This document shows positions 9,846-19,577 of a stretch of 64,000 bases of DNA, piece by piece. The notes below the pieces were generated by a model. It searched no databases, was not told where the DNA came from, and saw only the letters and a program-made list of their open reading frames with translations. The translations under genes were made by a program, and so were the position numbers. The stretch's first letter is position 1. Each line of letters begins with the position of its first letter. The DNA is from an uncultured Pelagibacteraceae bacterium (GTDB lineage Bacteria > Pseudomonadota > Alphaproteobacteria > Pelagibacterales > Pelagibacteraceae). The stretch covers positions 62,001 through 126,000 of the forward strand of contig CACNRD010000001.1 in assembly GCA_902622795.1 (NCBI GenBank), written 5' to 3'.

Positions 9846-9852
9846 AATAAAT

Positions 9853-10674
9853 ATGAAAATACCTAACGTTACAATTCAACAATTATTAGAAGCAGGAGTT
9901 CATCTAGGTCATAAGACTTTGAGATGGAATCCAAAAATGAAGAAATATATTTTTGGAAAAAGAGACTCAATTCACATTATAGATTTAACACAAACATTGG
10001 AGCTAACGAAAGTGGCTTTAGAAAAGGTCTATAACACAATAGCCAATAATGGAAAAATTTTATTTGTATCTACTAAAAAACAAGCTTCAGAGGCAATAGC
10101 AGAAGTTGCAAAAGAAACAGATCAATATTTTGTAAATTACAGATGGTTAGGTGGAATGCTAACTAACTGGGGAACAATTTCAAATTCAATTAAAAAATTG
10201 AAAAAACTAGAGGTAGATATTTCTGCTGAAAATAGAGGATTTACCAAAAAAGAACTTCTAAAAATGAGTGTTAAAAAAGATAAACTTCAAAGATCCTTAG
10301 GTGGAATTGCTGAAATGAAAAAAGTTCCTGATCTTGTTTTTGTAATAGATACGAACTACGAGTCTTTAGCAATTGCAGAGTCTGCTAAACTTGGAATACC
10401 AATAATTGCAATTTTAGATAGTAATTCAAATCCTGAGAAAATTGATTTTCCAATTCCTGGAAATGATGATGCTAGAAGAGCAATTGATCTATATTGTAAT
10501 CTCATAAAGGAAACAATCAATAGTGCTAAAAGTTCTATTCCAGCTCAAGAAACTAAACAAGACACTATTAAAGATAATAAAAATGATGAGGATAAATCAA
10601 AAACAATCCAAGAACTTGATAGAGAAAAATTAGAACAGAAGTTTTCTAAAGAAACTAAGGAGACTTTAAATTAA
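9853..10674 (+). CDS. rpsB: 30S ribosomal protein S2
   Basis: Structural protein of the small ribosomal subunit. The N-terminus has the S2 signature [21 protein letters not shown] and IHIIDLTQT, and later [11 protein letters not shown] and PVIAI-type segments ([25 protein letters not shown]). The protein has 273 residues, about 30 more than E. coli S2. The surplus is a charged C-terminal tail from about residue 232 to the end, rich in Lys, Asp and Glu. Such tails occur in alphaproteobacterial S2. It precedes tsf by one base, the conserved rpsB-tsf pair. Confidence 0.96.
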   Translation: MKIPNVTIQQLLEAGVHLGHKTLRWNPKMKKYIFGKRDSIHIIDLTQTLELTKVALEKVYNTIANNGKILFVSTKKQASEAIAEVAKETDQYFVNYRWLGGMLTNWGTISNSIKKLKKLEVDISAENRGFTKKELLKMSVKKDKLQRSLGGIAEMKKVPDLVFVIDTNYESLAIAESAKLGIPIIAILDSNSNPEKIDFPIPGNDDARRAIDLYCNLIKETINSAKSSIPAQETKQDTIKDNKNDEDKSKTIQELDREKLEQKFSKETKETLN

Positions 10675-10675
10675 T

Positions 10676-11527
10676 ATGAGTGACATAGAAAACGTAAAGA
10701 AATTAAGAGAGGCAACAGGAGCAGGTTTCAAAGATTGCAATTTAGCAATAAAAGAAGCTAACGGTGATATAGATAAGGCTATTGAAATCCTTAGAGTAAA
10801 AGGAATTTCTAAGGCTTCCAAAAAAATGTCTCGAGATGCAAAAGAAGGTGTTGTTGTTGTTAGTGGTAATGAAAATAAAACGTCCATAATTGAAGTAAAT
10901 TGTGAGACAGATTTTGTTGCTAAAAATGAGGACTTTATTAATTTCGTAAAAGAACTTAGTGAATTAAATAACCAAAAAAATTCTAATCTTGAAGAATTAA
11001 AAAATTCAAAGATGAAAAATGGTCAAACAGTTGATGAAAACTTAGTCGCTTTGATTGCAAAAATCGGAGAAAAAATAACAATTGGTAAATCTAAAACAAT
11101 TGAAAATTCAAATGGTGTTAATAATCATTATCTCCACACTGTAGTTCAAGATAACGTGGCTAAGTTAGCTGTATTAGTTTCATTAGAAACAAATGAAAAG
11201 TCTGAGGCGGTAAAAACTTTTAGTAAACAGTTGTCTATGCACATTGCAGCCTCAAACCCTTTAGCTTTGGAGTCTAATTTAATTGATCAAGCGATTATCG
11301 ATAAAGAGCAAGAGCTTGTTACAGAGGAATTAAAAAATTCTGGAAAACCTGAGGAGATTGCAAATAAGATAAGTTCAGGTAAGATGAATAAGTTTAAAGA
11401 GGAAAATGCCCTTTTGACTCAAGCCTGGGTTATGGAACCAAAAAAAAAAGTGAAAGATATATTAAAAGAACTCTCTATAGCAGATCTTAAAATAAAAGAA
11501 TTTTATAGAATTAAAATTGGAGAATAA
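10676..11527 (+). CDS. tsf: Translation elongation factor Ts
   Basis: Guanine-nucleotide exchange factor that regenerates EF-Tu-GTP. The N-terminal UBA-like domain reads [18 protein letters not shown], and the core has the EF-Tu-contacting ETDFVA signature near residue 77. The 283-residue length is normal. It is followed without any spacer by frr. The pyrH gene that usually sits between tsf and frr is absent here. Confidence 0.96.
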   Translation: MSDIENVKKLREATGAGFKDCNLAIKEANGDIDKAIEILRVKGISKASKKMSRDAKEGVVVVSGNENKTSIIEVNCETDFVAKNEDFINFVKELSELNNQKNSNLEELKNSKMKNGQTVDENLVALIAKIGEKITIGKSKTIENSNGVNNHYLHTVVQDNVAKLAVLVSLETNEKSEAVKTFSKQLSMHIAASNPLALESNLIDQAIIDKEQELVTEELKNSGKPEEIANKISSGKMNKFKEENALLTQAWVMEPKKKVKDILKELSIADLKIKEFYRIKIGE

Positions 11528-12079
11528 ATGTTTGATGAAAAATCTTACAGCCTTAAGATGGATAAAGCCATAGAGGTATTTTCCAAAGAACTGTCATCGT
11601 TAAGAACAGGCAGAGCAAATGCAGCCATGTTAGATTTAATTAAAGTGGATGTTTATGGTCAACAAATGCCAATTAATCAAGTAGGAAGTATAACAACACC
11701 AGAACCAAGAATGATAAATATTCAAGTTTGGGATGCAAACAACGTTCCCTTAGTTGATGCAGCTATTAAAAAATCTGATTTAGGATTAAATCCACAAATT
11801 GATGGACAATTAATTAGATTACCTGTTCCAGAACTTAATGAAGAGAGAAGAATTGAACTAAAAAAAATAATTAAGTCAGTTGGAGAAAAATGTAAAGTTT
11901 CTATAAGAAACATCAGAAGAGAAGCTAATGAAGATTTAAAAAATTTGTTAAAATCCAAAGATATTGGTGAAGATGAAGAAAAAACTCATGAAAAAAAAGT
12001 TCAAACAATAACTGACGAGCATATTAAGTCAGTTGATGAAAAAGTTTCCTTAAAAGAAAAAGAAATAATGACAATATGA
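11528..12079 (+). CDS. frr: Ribosome recycling factor
   Basis: Splits post-termination ribosomes together with EF-G. The 183-residue protein has the standard two-domain pattern: a helical arm beginning MDKAIEVFSKELSSLRTGRANAAMLD, a middle beta domain (VDVYGQQMPINQVGSI), then helices ending in a lysine/glutamate-rich coil. The gene starts directly after the tsf stop and overlaps uppS by four bases (ATGA). Confidence 0.96.
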   Translation: MFDEKSYSLKMDKAIEVFSKELSSLRTGRANAAMLDLIKVDVYGQQMPINQVGSITTPEPRMINIQVWDANNVPLVDAAIKKSDLGLNPQIDGQLIRLPVPELNEERRIELKKIIKSVGEKCKVSIRNIRREANEDLKNLLKSKDIGEDEEKTHEKKVQTITDEHIKSVDEKVSLKEKEIMTI

Positions 12080-12750
12080 ACCCTCTAAATCATGTAGCCA
12101 TCATTATGGATGGTAATGGTAGGTGGGGTTTAGAAAATAAAAGTTCAAGAAACGCTGGACACAAAGCTGGTCTAAAAGCAGTTGAAAAAATAATCAAAGC
12201 ATCAATAAAACAAAAGATAAAACACTTAACATTATATGCTTTTTCAACAGAAAATTGGAAAAGGCCCAAATCAGAAATTAAATACTTATTTAATTTATTA
12301 GAAAATTTTCTACTCAATAAAATAGATGATCTTCATAAACAAAATATTAAACTCAAGATAATTGGTTTAAAAAATTTTTCTCCAAAATTAAATAAATTAT
12401 TAAGACAATCAGAACATAAAACTAAAAAAAACACAAAATTACAAATAAACCTAGCATTAAATTATGGTTCTAAATTTGAATTAATAAATGCTTTTAAAAA
12501 ATTAAAAAAAAGTAAAAAAATAATAAATGAAAAAAATTTAATAAATTTTCTTCAAACCAAAGATATACCTGATCCAGAACTTTTAATTAGAACGGGAAAT
12601 ACCAAAAGATTGAGTAATTTTTTATTATGGCAAGTAGCCTATTCAGAAATTTTTTTTGAGAAGAAACTCTGGCCTGATTTTACGGGAAAAGATTATAATA
12701 AAATAATTAAAACATTTAAAAATATAAAAAGAAATTATGGTAATATTTAA
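12076..12750 (+). CDS. uppS: Isoprenyl transferase (undecaprenyl diphosphate synthase)
   Basis: cis-Prenyltransferase that makes the C55 lipid carrier for peptidoglycan and LPS. Conserved region I is HVAIIMDGNGRWG, with catalytic Asp12. Later regions include LTLYAFSTENWKRP and the C-terminal PDPELLIRTG...SNFLLWQVAYSEIFF. The 224-residue length is slightly short for the family but complete. Overlaps of four bases with frr and one base with cdsA place it in the superoperon. The lysine-rich middle reflects the genome's AT bias. Confidence 0.94.
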   Translation: MNPLNHVAIIMDGNGRWGLENKSSRNAGHKAGLKAVEKIIKASIKQKIKHLTLYAFSTENWKRPKSEIKYLFNLLENFLLNKIDDLHKQNIKLKIIGLKNFSPKLNKLLRQSEHKTKKNTKLQINLALNYGSKFELINAFKKLKKSKKIINEKNLINFLQTKDIPDPELLIRTGNTKRLSNFLLWQVAYSEIFFEKKLWPDFTGKDYNKIIKTFKNIKRNYGNI

Positions 12751-13379
12751 TGAATAGAGAATTACTTAAAAGAATAATTAGTTCAATAATTCTTTTACCT
12801 TTAGCGTTTTATTTTTTAATAGCTGGATCTTTTTTTTCAATTTTTTTTATTATCATATGTTTTGTTGTATCTTGTTATGAATGGAACAAAATGAATAAAA
12901 ATTATTTCAATAAAATTTTAGGATTTATTTTTTTGTTATTTGCCTTTTATGCTTTTTACCATCTTTCCTTTAATCTATTTCTTCTTATATTTGTAATCTT
13001 GATATGTATATCTACAGATATAGGCGGTTATATCTTTGGTAAATTTTTTAAAGGACCCAAAATTACAAAAATAAGTCCAAACAAAACATATGCAGGTATG
13101 ATTGGTAGTTACTTATTATCTTTTTTTTGTTTATCAATAATTACTAATTATATGCATTATCCAGGTACTTATTTTCATTTTTTATTAATAACAGTGTTAC
13201 TTTCAACAGTTAGTCAAGCTGGGGATATTATTGTCTCGTATTTTAAAAGAAAAGCAGGCATCAAAAATACAAGTAGTTTGATCCCTGGTCATGGAGGTTT
13301 GCTTGATAGAATTGATGGAATGATCTTTGCAGTTCCAACTTTATATATAATTAAGATTATAGGATTAATAAAAATATGA
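12750..13379 (+). CDS. cdsA: Phosphatidate cytidylyltransferase
   Basis: Integral membrane enzyme converting phosphatidate and CTP to CDP-diacylglycerol, the precursor of all phospholipids. Several membrane spans are visible (about 8-40, 55-90, 110-130). The C-terminal family signature is SQAGDIIVSYFKRKAGIK...LIPGHGGLLDRIDG, with the metal-binding aspartates. With 209 residues it is shorter than E. coli CdsA (about 285), lacking N-terminal spans. The gene overlaps uppS by one base and dxr by four. Confidence 0.92.
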   Translation: MNRELLKRIISSIILLPLAFYFLIAGSFFSIFFIIICFVVSCYEWNKMNKNYFNKILGFIFLLFAFYAFYHLSFNLFLLIFVILICISTDIGGYIFGKFFKGPKITKISPNKTYAGMIGSYLLSFFCLSIITNYMHYPGTYFHFLLITVLLSTVSQAGDIIVSYFKRKAGIKNTSSLIPGHGGLLDRIDGMIFAVPTLYIIKIIGLIKI

Positions 13380-14560
13380 TAAAGAAAGTTGCAATTCTTG
13401 GATCAACAGGCTCTATTGGAAAATCTTTATTAAATATTTTAGCAAGTGATAAAAAAAATTATCAAATAGAATTATTAACGGCAGACAAAAATCACAAACT
13501 TCTTTTAAACCAAGCAAAAAAATTTAAAGTTAAAAACTTAATTATCACCAATAAAAAAAGCTATGAAGTATTAAAAGATAAACTTAAAAAAAATAAATCA
13601 ATAAATATTTTTAATAACTACAATAGTTTTAATAAAATTTTTAAAAAAAAAATTTATTATGTAATGAGCTCAATAAGTGGAATAAATGGTCTTTCTCCAA
13701 CTTTGAAAATAATTAAATATACAAAAAATATAGCTATAGCCAACAAGGAGTCTATCATTATAGCTTGGAATTTAATTTCTAAAGAACTAAAAAAAAATAA
13801 AACTAATTTTATACCTGTGGACTCAGAGCATTTCTCTATTTTTTATGGATTAAATAATTATGAAAGCAGTAGTCTTGATAAAATATACCTAACAGCTTCT
13901 GGAGGCCCATTTTCAAATTTAGCTTTGAAAAATTTTAAAAAAATAAAACCTAACCAAGCATTAAAACATCCCAATTGGAGAATGGGCAAAAAAATTTCTA
14001 TTGATTCAGCAACAATGATTAATAAAATTTATGAAGTAATAGAGGCTAAAAATATATTTAATATAAATTATAAAAATATAAAAATTTTACTTCATCCGAA
14101 CTCATATGTGCATGCAATACTTAAATTCAAAAATGGCTTAATAAAATTAATTGCTCATGACACAACAATGAAAATTCCTATTTTTAACACTCTTTACATA
14201 AACCAATCTAAAAAAATTATTTCTAAAGAACTAAATATTGATGTTTTGAATAATTTAAAATTTAAGACTCCTGATATCAAAAGGTATCCAATGCTTAAAT
14301 TGTTAAAACTTTTGCCTAATAAAAACTCATTATATGAAACTGTAATTGTTTCAGCAAATGACTTTTTAGTTGAATTTTTTTTAAAAGAAAAAATTAGTTT
14401 TTCAAATATTCAAAAAGAATTATTTAAGATAATTAAATCAAAAGAATTTGTCAGTTATAAAAAGAAAGTTCCAAATAAATTAGAAGATATCTTAAATTTA
14501 AATAATTATGTTCGTTTAAAACTACTAAAAAAAGTGTATAAATCTGCCGATGTTAATTAA
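13376..14560 (+). CDS. dxr: 1-deoxy-D-xylulose 5-phosphate reductoisomerase
   Basis: Second enzyme of the MEP isoprenoid pathway, giving 2-C-methylerythritol 4-phosphate with NADPH. The Rossmann motif GSTGSIG is at residues 9-15. ANKESI, the metal-binding PVDSEH, and HPNWRMGKKISIDSATMINK follow in the expected order. At 394 residues it is full length. Its product feeds IspD, which is encoded at 36355-37461 as part of ispDF. The 3' end overlaps the start of bamA by 11 bases, leaving no room for the rseP gene that commonly lies between them. Confidence 0.95.
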   Translation: MIKKVAILGSTGSIGKSLLNILASDKKNYQIELLTADKNHKLLLNQAKKFKVKNLIITNKKSYEVLKDKLKKNKSINIFNNYNSFNKIFKKKIYYVMSSISGINGLSPTLKIIKYTKNIAIANKESIIIAWNLISKELKKNKTNFIPVDSEHFSIFYGLNNYESSSLDKIYLTASGGPFSNLALKNFKKIKPNQALKHPNWRMGKKISIDSATMINKIYEVIEAKNIFNINYKNIKILLHPNSYVHAILKFKNGLIKLIAHDTTMKIPIFNTLYINQSKKIISKELNIDVLNNLKFKTPDIKRYPMLKLLKLLPNKNSLYETVIVSANDFLVEFFLKEKISFSNIQKELFKIIKSKEFVSYKKKVPNKLEDILNLNNYVRLKLLKKVYKSADVN

Positions 14561-16799
14561 GCATTTTATATTTAAATATCTTTATATTTTTTTAATTTTT
14601 TTCCTTTCACTAGAAGCAAAAAGTGAAATATTAAAGGATATAAATATTGAAGGTAATCAAAGAATACCAGATGAAACTATCAAAATGTTTGGTAATATCA
14701 AAATTCAAGATAATTTAGACTTAAATGAGATTGATATAATTTTAAAGAATATATATAGCTCAAATTTTTTTGCGGATGTTCAAGTAGTATTTGAAAATAA
14801 TATCCTAAATATTTATGTCAAAGAAAAACCAATTATTCAAAATGTTGAGTACAAAGGTATTAAATCTAAAACTATTTTAGAGGAAATTAAAATGAACAGA
14901 ATTTTAAAACCAAAGTCTTCTTTTGATAAAAATCTTCTTCAAAAAGATAGAAGTAATATATTAAAAACATTGAAGAATATTGGATATTTTTTCCCAAGCG
15001 TTGAAAATCTTGTTGAGGATACTGGTAATGAAAATTTAAACTTAGTTTATGAAATTGACCTGGGCTCAAAATCTAAAATCAAAAAAATTTCTTTTGTTGG
15101 AGATAAAGTTTATAAAGATAAGAAATTAAAAAATATTATAATCAGTGAAGAGTATAAGTTCTGGAAATTCATTTCTGGAAGAAAATTTTTAAATGAAAAT
15201 ATAATAGATTTAGATAAACGATTATTAAAAAATTTCTATTTAAATAAGGGATACTATAATGCAAAAGTTAACTCCTCCTTTGCTAAGTTGGTAAATGATA
15301 ATCAATTTGAATTAATTTATAATATTAACGCAAATGAAAAATATTATTTTGACAATATTAACTTGGAATTAGCTATAGATTATGATGAAAATAATTTTTC
15401 TGATTTAAAATCTTCTTTAAAAAAATTAAAAGGGAAACCTTATTCAATTAATAATATTAGCAAAATAATAAAAACTCTTGAAAATATTGTCTTACGTGAG
15501 CAATTCGAGTCTATAAAGGTTATACCTTTTGAAAACTTAGTTGATAATAAAATAAACATAACATTTAAAGTAGAAGAGTCTGAAAAATTTTTCGTTAAAA
15601 AAATAAATATTTTAGGTAATAATATTACACAAGAAAATGTAATCCGAAATCAATTTGAAATTGATGAAGGTGATCCTTTCAATGAAATTTTATATAACAA
15701 AACTTTGAATAATATTAAAGGTTTAGGTTTTTTTAAAAAAGCAGTGGGTGAAATTAAAGATATTGAAGGTGATAATGCTAAAATCATAAATATATCAGTT
15801 GAGGAAAAAGCTACTGGAGAAATCTCATTAGGAGCAGGTGCTGGAACTGATGGTGCAACTATTGCTTTTGGCGTAAAAGAAAACAATTTTTTAGGCAAGG
15901 GTATCAACCTTACTGCTGGGGCTACATTAACTGAAGAAACTATAAAAGGAAAATTTTCTGCTAAAAATCCAAATTATAAAAATACTGATAAATCGATTTA
16001 TGTAAATTTTGAAGCTATAGAAATTGATAGATCAACAGAGTTTGGGTACAAAACGAACAAAACAGGTTTTTCTTTTGGAACTGATTTTGAAGTTTTAGAT
16101 GATTTTGACTTTGGTATTGGTTTATCTAATTTTTATGAAAAAATAGATACAGACGCAAATGCTTCAGCTTTGCAAAAAACCCAAGAAGGAAATTATTGGG
16201 ACTCTTTTTTAAAACTTGATTTTGATAATGATAAAAGAAATCAGAAATTTCAGACTACCGATGGATACAGAAGTTTTTATTCCATAGATATACCTTTATT
16301 AAGTGATACCAACACACTAGTTAACTCATACCAGTACAATTATTATAAAGAATTATTTGAGGATAATATTACTAATGCATCTATCTATTTACAATCTGCT
16401 AATTCAATAACAGGAGACAATATTAAATTATCAGAAAGACTTTATATTCCAGGTAGAAAATTAAGAGGTTTTGAGAGAGGAAAAGTTGGGCCTAAAGATG
16501 GCGAGGATTATATAGGGGGAAATTTTGTAACAACTGCAAATTTATCAACTACACTGCCACAGATACTAAGCAATGTACAAGAAGTAGATTTTGTAATGTT
16601 TTTAGATGCTGCTAATATTTGGGGTGTTGATTATGATTCTTCAATTGATGATGATGGGTCTTTTAGAAGTTCAGTTGGTGTTGGTATAGATTGGATGACT
16701 CCAATTGGACCGTTCAATTTTATTTTTGCTCAACCAATAACTAAAGAAAACTCCGACAAAACTCAAACTTTTAGATTCAATCTAGGCACTACATTTTGA
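14550..16799 (+). CDS. bamA: Outer membrane protein assembly factor BamA
   Basis: Core outer-membrane insertase, 749 residues. A hydrophobic N-terminal stretch (IFKYLYIFLIFFLSLEAKS) serves as signal peptide. Five POTRA domains follow to about residue 410; the first begins ILKDINIEGNQRIPDETI. The beta-barrel then runs to the C-terminal FRFNLGTTF, ending in phenylalanine as outer-membrane proteins do. The barrel motif near residue 636 reads LRGFERG, equivalent to the conserved VRGF of loop L6. The ATG at 14550 overlaps the dxr end; the skp ATG overlaps its stop by one base. Confidence 0.94.
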   Translation: MLIKHFIFKYLYIFLIFFLSLEAKSEILKDINIEGNQRIPDETIKMFGNIKIQDNLDLNEIDIILKNIYSSNFFADVQVVFENNILNIYVKEKPIIQNVEYKGIKSKTILEEIKMNRILKPKSSFDKNLLQKDRSNILKTLKNIGYFFPSVENLVEDTGNENLNLVYEIDLGSKSKIKKISFVGDKVYKDKKLKNIIISEEYKFWKFISGRKFLNENIIDLDKRLLKNFYLNKGYYNAKVNSSFAKLVNDNQFELIYNINANEKYYFDNINLELAIDYDENNFSDLKSSLKKLKGKPYSINNISKIIKTLENIVLREQFESIKVIPFENLVDNKINITFKVEESEKFFVKKINILGNNITQENVIRNQFEIDEGDPFNEILYNKTLNNIKGLGFFKKAVGEIKDIEGDNAKIINISVEEKATGEISLGAGAGTDGATIAFGVKENNFLGKGINLTAGATLTEETIKGKFSAKNPNYKNTDKSIYVNFEAIEIDRSTEFGYKTNKTGFSFGTDFEVLDDFDFGIGLSNFYEKIDTDANASALQKTQEGNYWDSFLKLDFDNDKRNQKFQTTDGYRSFYSIDIPLLSDTNTLVNSYQYNYYKELFEDNITNASIYLQSANSITGDNIKLSERLYIPGRKLRGFERGKVGPKDGEDYIGGNFVTTANLSTTLPQILSNVQEVDFVMFLDAANIWGVDYDSSIDDDGSFRSSVGVGIDWMTPIGPFNFIFAQPITKENSDKTQTFRFNLGTTF

Positions 16800-17311
16800 T
16801 GAAATTTATTAAGATAATTTCTATAGTAATTATAATTCTAATTTCAAATTTAAATTTAGCACATAGTAATGATAAAATTTCTTTTATAAATCTAGATTTG
16901 TTAATTCAACAAACTAATATTGGCAAGTCAATTTTAAAAGACATAGATCAATTAAATAAAAATAATATAGAAAATTTAAAAAATAAAGAGAATGAATTAA
17001 AATCTATTGAGGATGAAATTAAAAAGAAAAAAAATATTATTTCTAAGGAAGAATTTGAAAATGAGGTAAATCGATTAAGAGAAAATATAAAAAAATTTAA
17101 AAATTACAAAAATAAATTAGTAACTGAAATAGAGAATAAAAAAAAAGGTGATATTAAGGAATTTTTTACAAAAGTTAATCCGATTATACAAAATTATATG
17201 GATAATAATTCTATAGATATTTTACTAGAACGAAAAAATGTGTTTATGTCTAAAAATAGCTCAGATATTACTGAAAAGTTAATAATAGAAATTAATAAAA
17301 AGTTTAAATAA
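16799..17311 (+). CDS. skp: Periplasmic chaperone, OmpH/Skp family
   Basis: A 170-residue protein with a cleavable signal peptide (MKFIKIISIVIIILISNLNLAHS). It continues with KISFINLDLLIQQTNIGKSI, the short conserved Skp core, and then a long Lys/Glu-rich helical coiled coil (about residues 50-125), as expected for the tentacles of Skp. Skp keeps unfolded outer-membrane proteins soluble on the way to BamA, which is encoded just upstream. An in-frame TTG lies three bases earlier, but the ATG at 16799, overlapping the bamA TGA, is preferred. Confidence 0.82.
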   Translation: MKFIKIISIVIIILISNLNLAHSNDKISFINLDLLIQQTNIGKSILKDIDQLNKNNIENLKNKENELKSIEDEIKKKKNIISKEEFENEVNRLRENIKKFKNYKNKLVTEIENKKKGDIKEFFTKVNPIIQNYMDNNSIDILLERKNVFMSKNSSDITEKLIIEINKKFK

Positions 17312-17315
17312 AAGT

Positions 17316-17762
17316 ATGAAATTATTAAATAAAGATCAAATAAGAAATCTACTACCTCATAGGGAACCTATGCTTCTTATAGATGAGCTTTATGATATTG
17401 TTGATCTAACATCAGCCACTGCTGTTGTTAATGTTAAAAAGAATAGCTTTTTTGTTCAAGGTCATTTTCCTGACAATCCAGTTATGCCAGGAGTTCTTAT
17501 TGTTGAGTCTTTTGGACAAGCCGCAGCTGCTTTAACTGCATATGGTTTGGATAAATCGACATATGAAAACAAACTAGTTTTTTTAATGGGTGTTGAAAAA
17601 GCAAGATTTAGAAATCCTGTAATACCTGATTGCAAACTCATTCTTAAAATAAAAGCTATTAGATCTCATGGAAGAGTTTGGAAGTATCAAGGTGAAGCTT
17701 ATGTTGATGAGATTAAGATGGCAGATGCTGTTTGGTCTGCAACAATCGTTGATAAGAAATAA
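17316..17762 (+). CDS. fabZ: 3-hydroxyacyl-[acyl-carrier-protein] dehydratase FabZ
   Basis: Dehydrates beta-hydroxyacyl-ACP in fatty acid elongation, using the hotdog fold. The catalytic His50 and Glu64 lie in GHFPDNPVMPGVLIVE. The N-terminal LLPHREPMLLID is typical. At 148 residues it is normal. It shares the (R)-3-hydroxyacyl-ACP pool with LpxA and LpxD, which explains why these genes cluster. Here fabZ precedes lpxD, while the commonest order is lpxD-fabZ-lpxA. Confidence 0.95.
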   Translation: MKLLNKDQIRNLLPHREPMLLIDELYDIVDLTSATAVVNVKKNSFFVQGHFPDNPVMPGVLIVESFGQAAAALTAYGLDKSTYENKLVFLMGVEKARFRNPVIPDCKLILKIKAIRSHGRVWKYQGEAYVDEIKMADAVWSATIVDKK

Positions 17763-17813
17763 ATAGCAATAAATATTGATAATTTTTTTTGAATTGCTTT
17801 GTTAAAAGCATCT

Positions 17814-18797
17814 ATGTCTAATCCTTTTTTTAAAAAACAAGGCCCATTTAATATTCTTGAAGTACTAAAAATACTTAAAATAAATCATGATAATATTATG
17901 AATAAAAAACAAGACATTCATGATGTGAAAGATTTATTAAGCTCATCTACAAATGATATTACTTTTTTTCATTCTAAAAAATATAAAGATGTTGCTAATA
18001 AAACAAAAGCATCGTATTGCATCACAACAAACCACTTAAAAAATGAATTACCTAAAAATTGTGTACCTTTAATAGTTGATAATGTTTTAATCTCTGTATC
18101 GTTAATAACAGCAAGGTTTTATCCTGAAGCAGTTAATGATAACTTTGATGATACTGTAGCAGATATCACAAAAACGGAATTCAAGGAAAAAGTTAAATTT
18201 GGAAAAAATGTTTTAGTTGGAAAGAATGTTGTATTAGGAACTAATTGCTCGATTGGACATAACACTATTATTGAAAAAAATGTATCTATTGGTGATAATT
18301 GCTCTATTGGTTCAAACACTGTTATAAAAAATTCATTGATAGGTAATAATGTAAAAATTTTGGATAATTGTATTATTGGAAAACATGGTTTTGGATTTTT
18401 TCCTGATCTCATTAAAAATCTGAGGTATCCACATATAGGTATAGTTAAAATTGAGGATAATTGTGAAATTGGCTGTGGTTCAACTATTGATCGAGGATCA
18501 ATGTCTAATACTGTAATAGGTAAAAATACTTTTTTAGATAATCAAATTCATGTAGCCCATAATGTGAAAATAGGAGAAAACGGAATTATAGCTGGGCAAG
18601 TTGGAATTGCTGGCAGTTCTGTACTTGGTAAAAATGTTAAAATAGGTGGTCAAGCTGGTATATCAGGTCATTTAAAAATTGGAGATAATGTTCAAATAGC
18701 TGGTGGAAGTGGAGTAATTAAAGACTTGCCAGACAATTCTAAAGTCATGGGATATCCAGCAAAAAATATCAGACAATTTTTAAAGGAAAGTAAATGA
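17814..18797 (+). CDS. lpxD: UDP-3-O-acylglucosamine N-acyltransferase
   Basis: Third step of lipid A synthesis: adds the N-linked 3-hydroxyacyl chain. An N-terminal uridine-binding domain is followed by hexapeptide repeats ([ILV]GxNxxI type) forming a left-handed beta-helix from about residue 125 to 310. The catalytic histidine is His249 in IHVAHN. I chose the ATG at 17814 because [12 protein letters not shown] matches the usual LpxD start; an upstream in-frame TTG at 17799 would add only five residues. The stop overlaps lpxA by four bases. Confidence 0.94.
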   Translation: MSNPFFKKQGPFNILEVLKILKINHDNIMNKKQDIHDVKDLLSSSTNDITFFHSKKYKDVANKTKASYCITTNHLKNELPKNCVPLIVDNVLISVSLITARFYPEAVNDNFDDTVADITKTEFKEKVKFGKNVLVGKNVVLGTNCSIGHNTIIEKNVSIGDNCSIGSNTVIKNSLIGNNVKILDNCIIGKHGFGFFPDLIKNLRYPHIGIVKIEDNCEIGCGSTIDRGSMSNTVIGKNTFLDNQIHVAHNVKIGENGIIAGQVGIAGSSVLGKNVKIGGQAGISGHLKIGDNVQIAGGSGVIKDLPDNSKVMGYPAKNIRQFLKESK

Positions 18798-19576
18798 TAC
18801 ACAATACTGCAATTATTGACCTGAAAGCTAAGATACACAACAACGTAAAAGTTGGACCTTACTCAGTTATAGGTGCAAATGTAGAAATAGAGGAAAACAC
18901 TGAGATACAATCTCATGTAAGTATTTTGGGTAATACGAAAATAGGAAAAAATAATAAAATTTATCCATTTGCATCCATTGGAAATGATCCGCAAGATTTA
19001 AAATTCCAAGGAGAAGAAACGAAACTTGTTATTGGTAATGATAACAAAATCAGAGAATATGTAACTATTAACCCTGGTACAAATGGTGGTGGAGGAATAA
19101 CAAAAGTAGGTAATAATTGCTTGTTTATGGTATCGGCCCATATCGCACATGATTGTTTTGTTGGTGATAATGTAATCTTAGCAAATAACGTTCCATTAGG
19201 TGGTCATGCATATATAGAAGACAATGTAATTATTGGAGGAAATTCAGCAGTACAACAATTTACCAGAGTAGGAACTTATGCAATGATTGGAGGTATGTGT
19301 GGTGTGGTTAGAGACATAATTCCCTATGCAATGGTACACGGCAATAGAAGTAAACTACAGGGTCTTAATTTAATTGGTTTGAGAAGAAAAAATATTCCAA
19401 ATAAAGATATAATAATCTTAAGTGAAGCATACAAAGAAATATTTAAAAATGAAAATTTAACTGATAATTTAAATAATTTAAAAGTAGAATTAAGAGAGCA
19501 TAAATTGGTAAGTGAGGTACTAAATTTTATAGAGAAAGACAAAAAGAGACCAATATGTACTCCATTTTCTAAATAA
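18794..19576 (+). CDS. lpxA: UDP-N-acetylglucosamine O-acyltransferase
   Basis: First step of lipid A synthesis: transfers 3-hydroxyacyl from ACP to UDP-GlcNAc. It has 260 residues with hexapeptide repeats forming the beta-helix, the characteristic [16 protein letters not shown] loop at about 61-76, and the catalytic His119 in HIAHD (His125 in E. coli). The C-terminal helical part begins near [11 protein letters not shown]. It overlaps lpxD by four bases and is one base before lpxI. Confidence 0.96.
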   Translation: MIHNTAIIDLKAKIHNNVKVGPYSVIGANVEIEENTEIQSHVSILGNTKIGKNNKIYPFASIGNDPQDLKFQGEETKLVIGNDNKIREYVTINPGTNGGGGITKVGNNCLFMVSAHIAHDCFVGDNVILANNVPLGGHAYIEDNVIIGGNSAVQQFTRVGTYAMIGGMCGVVRDIIPYAMVHGNRSKLQGLNLIGLRRKNIPNKDIIILSEAYKEIFKNENLTDNLNNLKVELREHKLVSEVLNFIEKDKKRPICTPFSK

Positions 19577-19577
19577 A

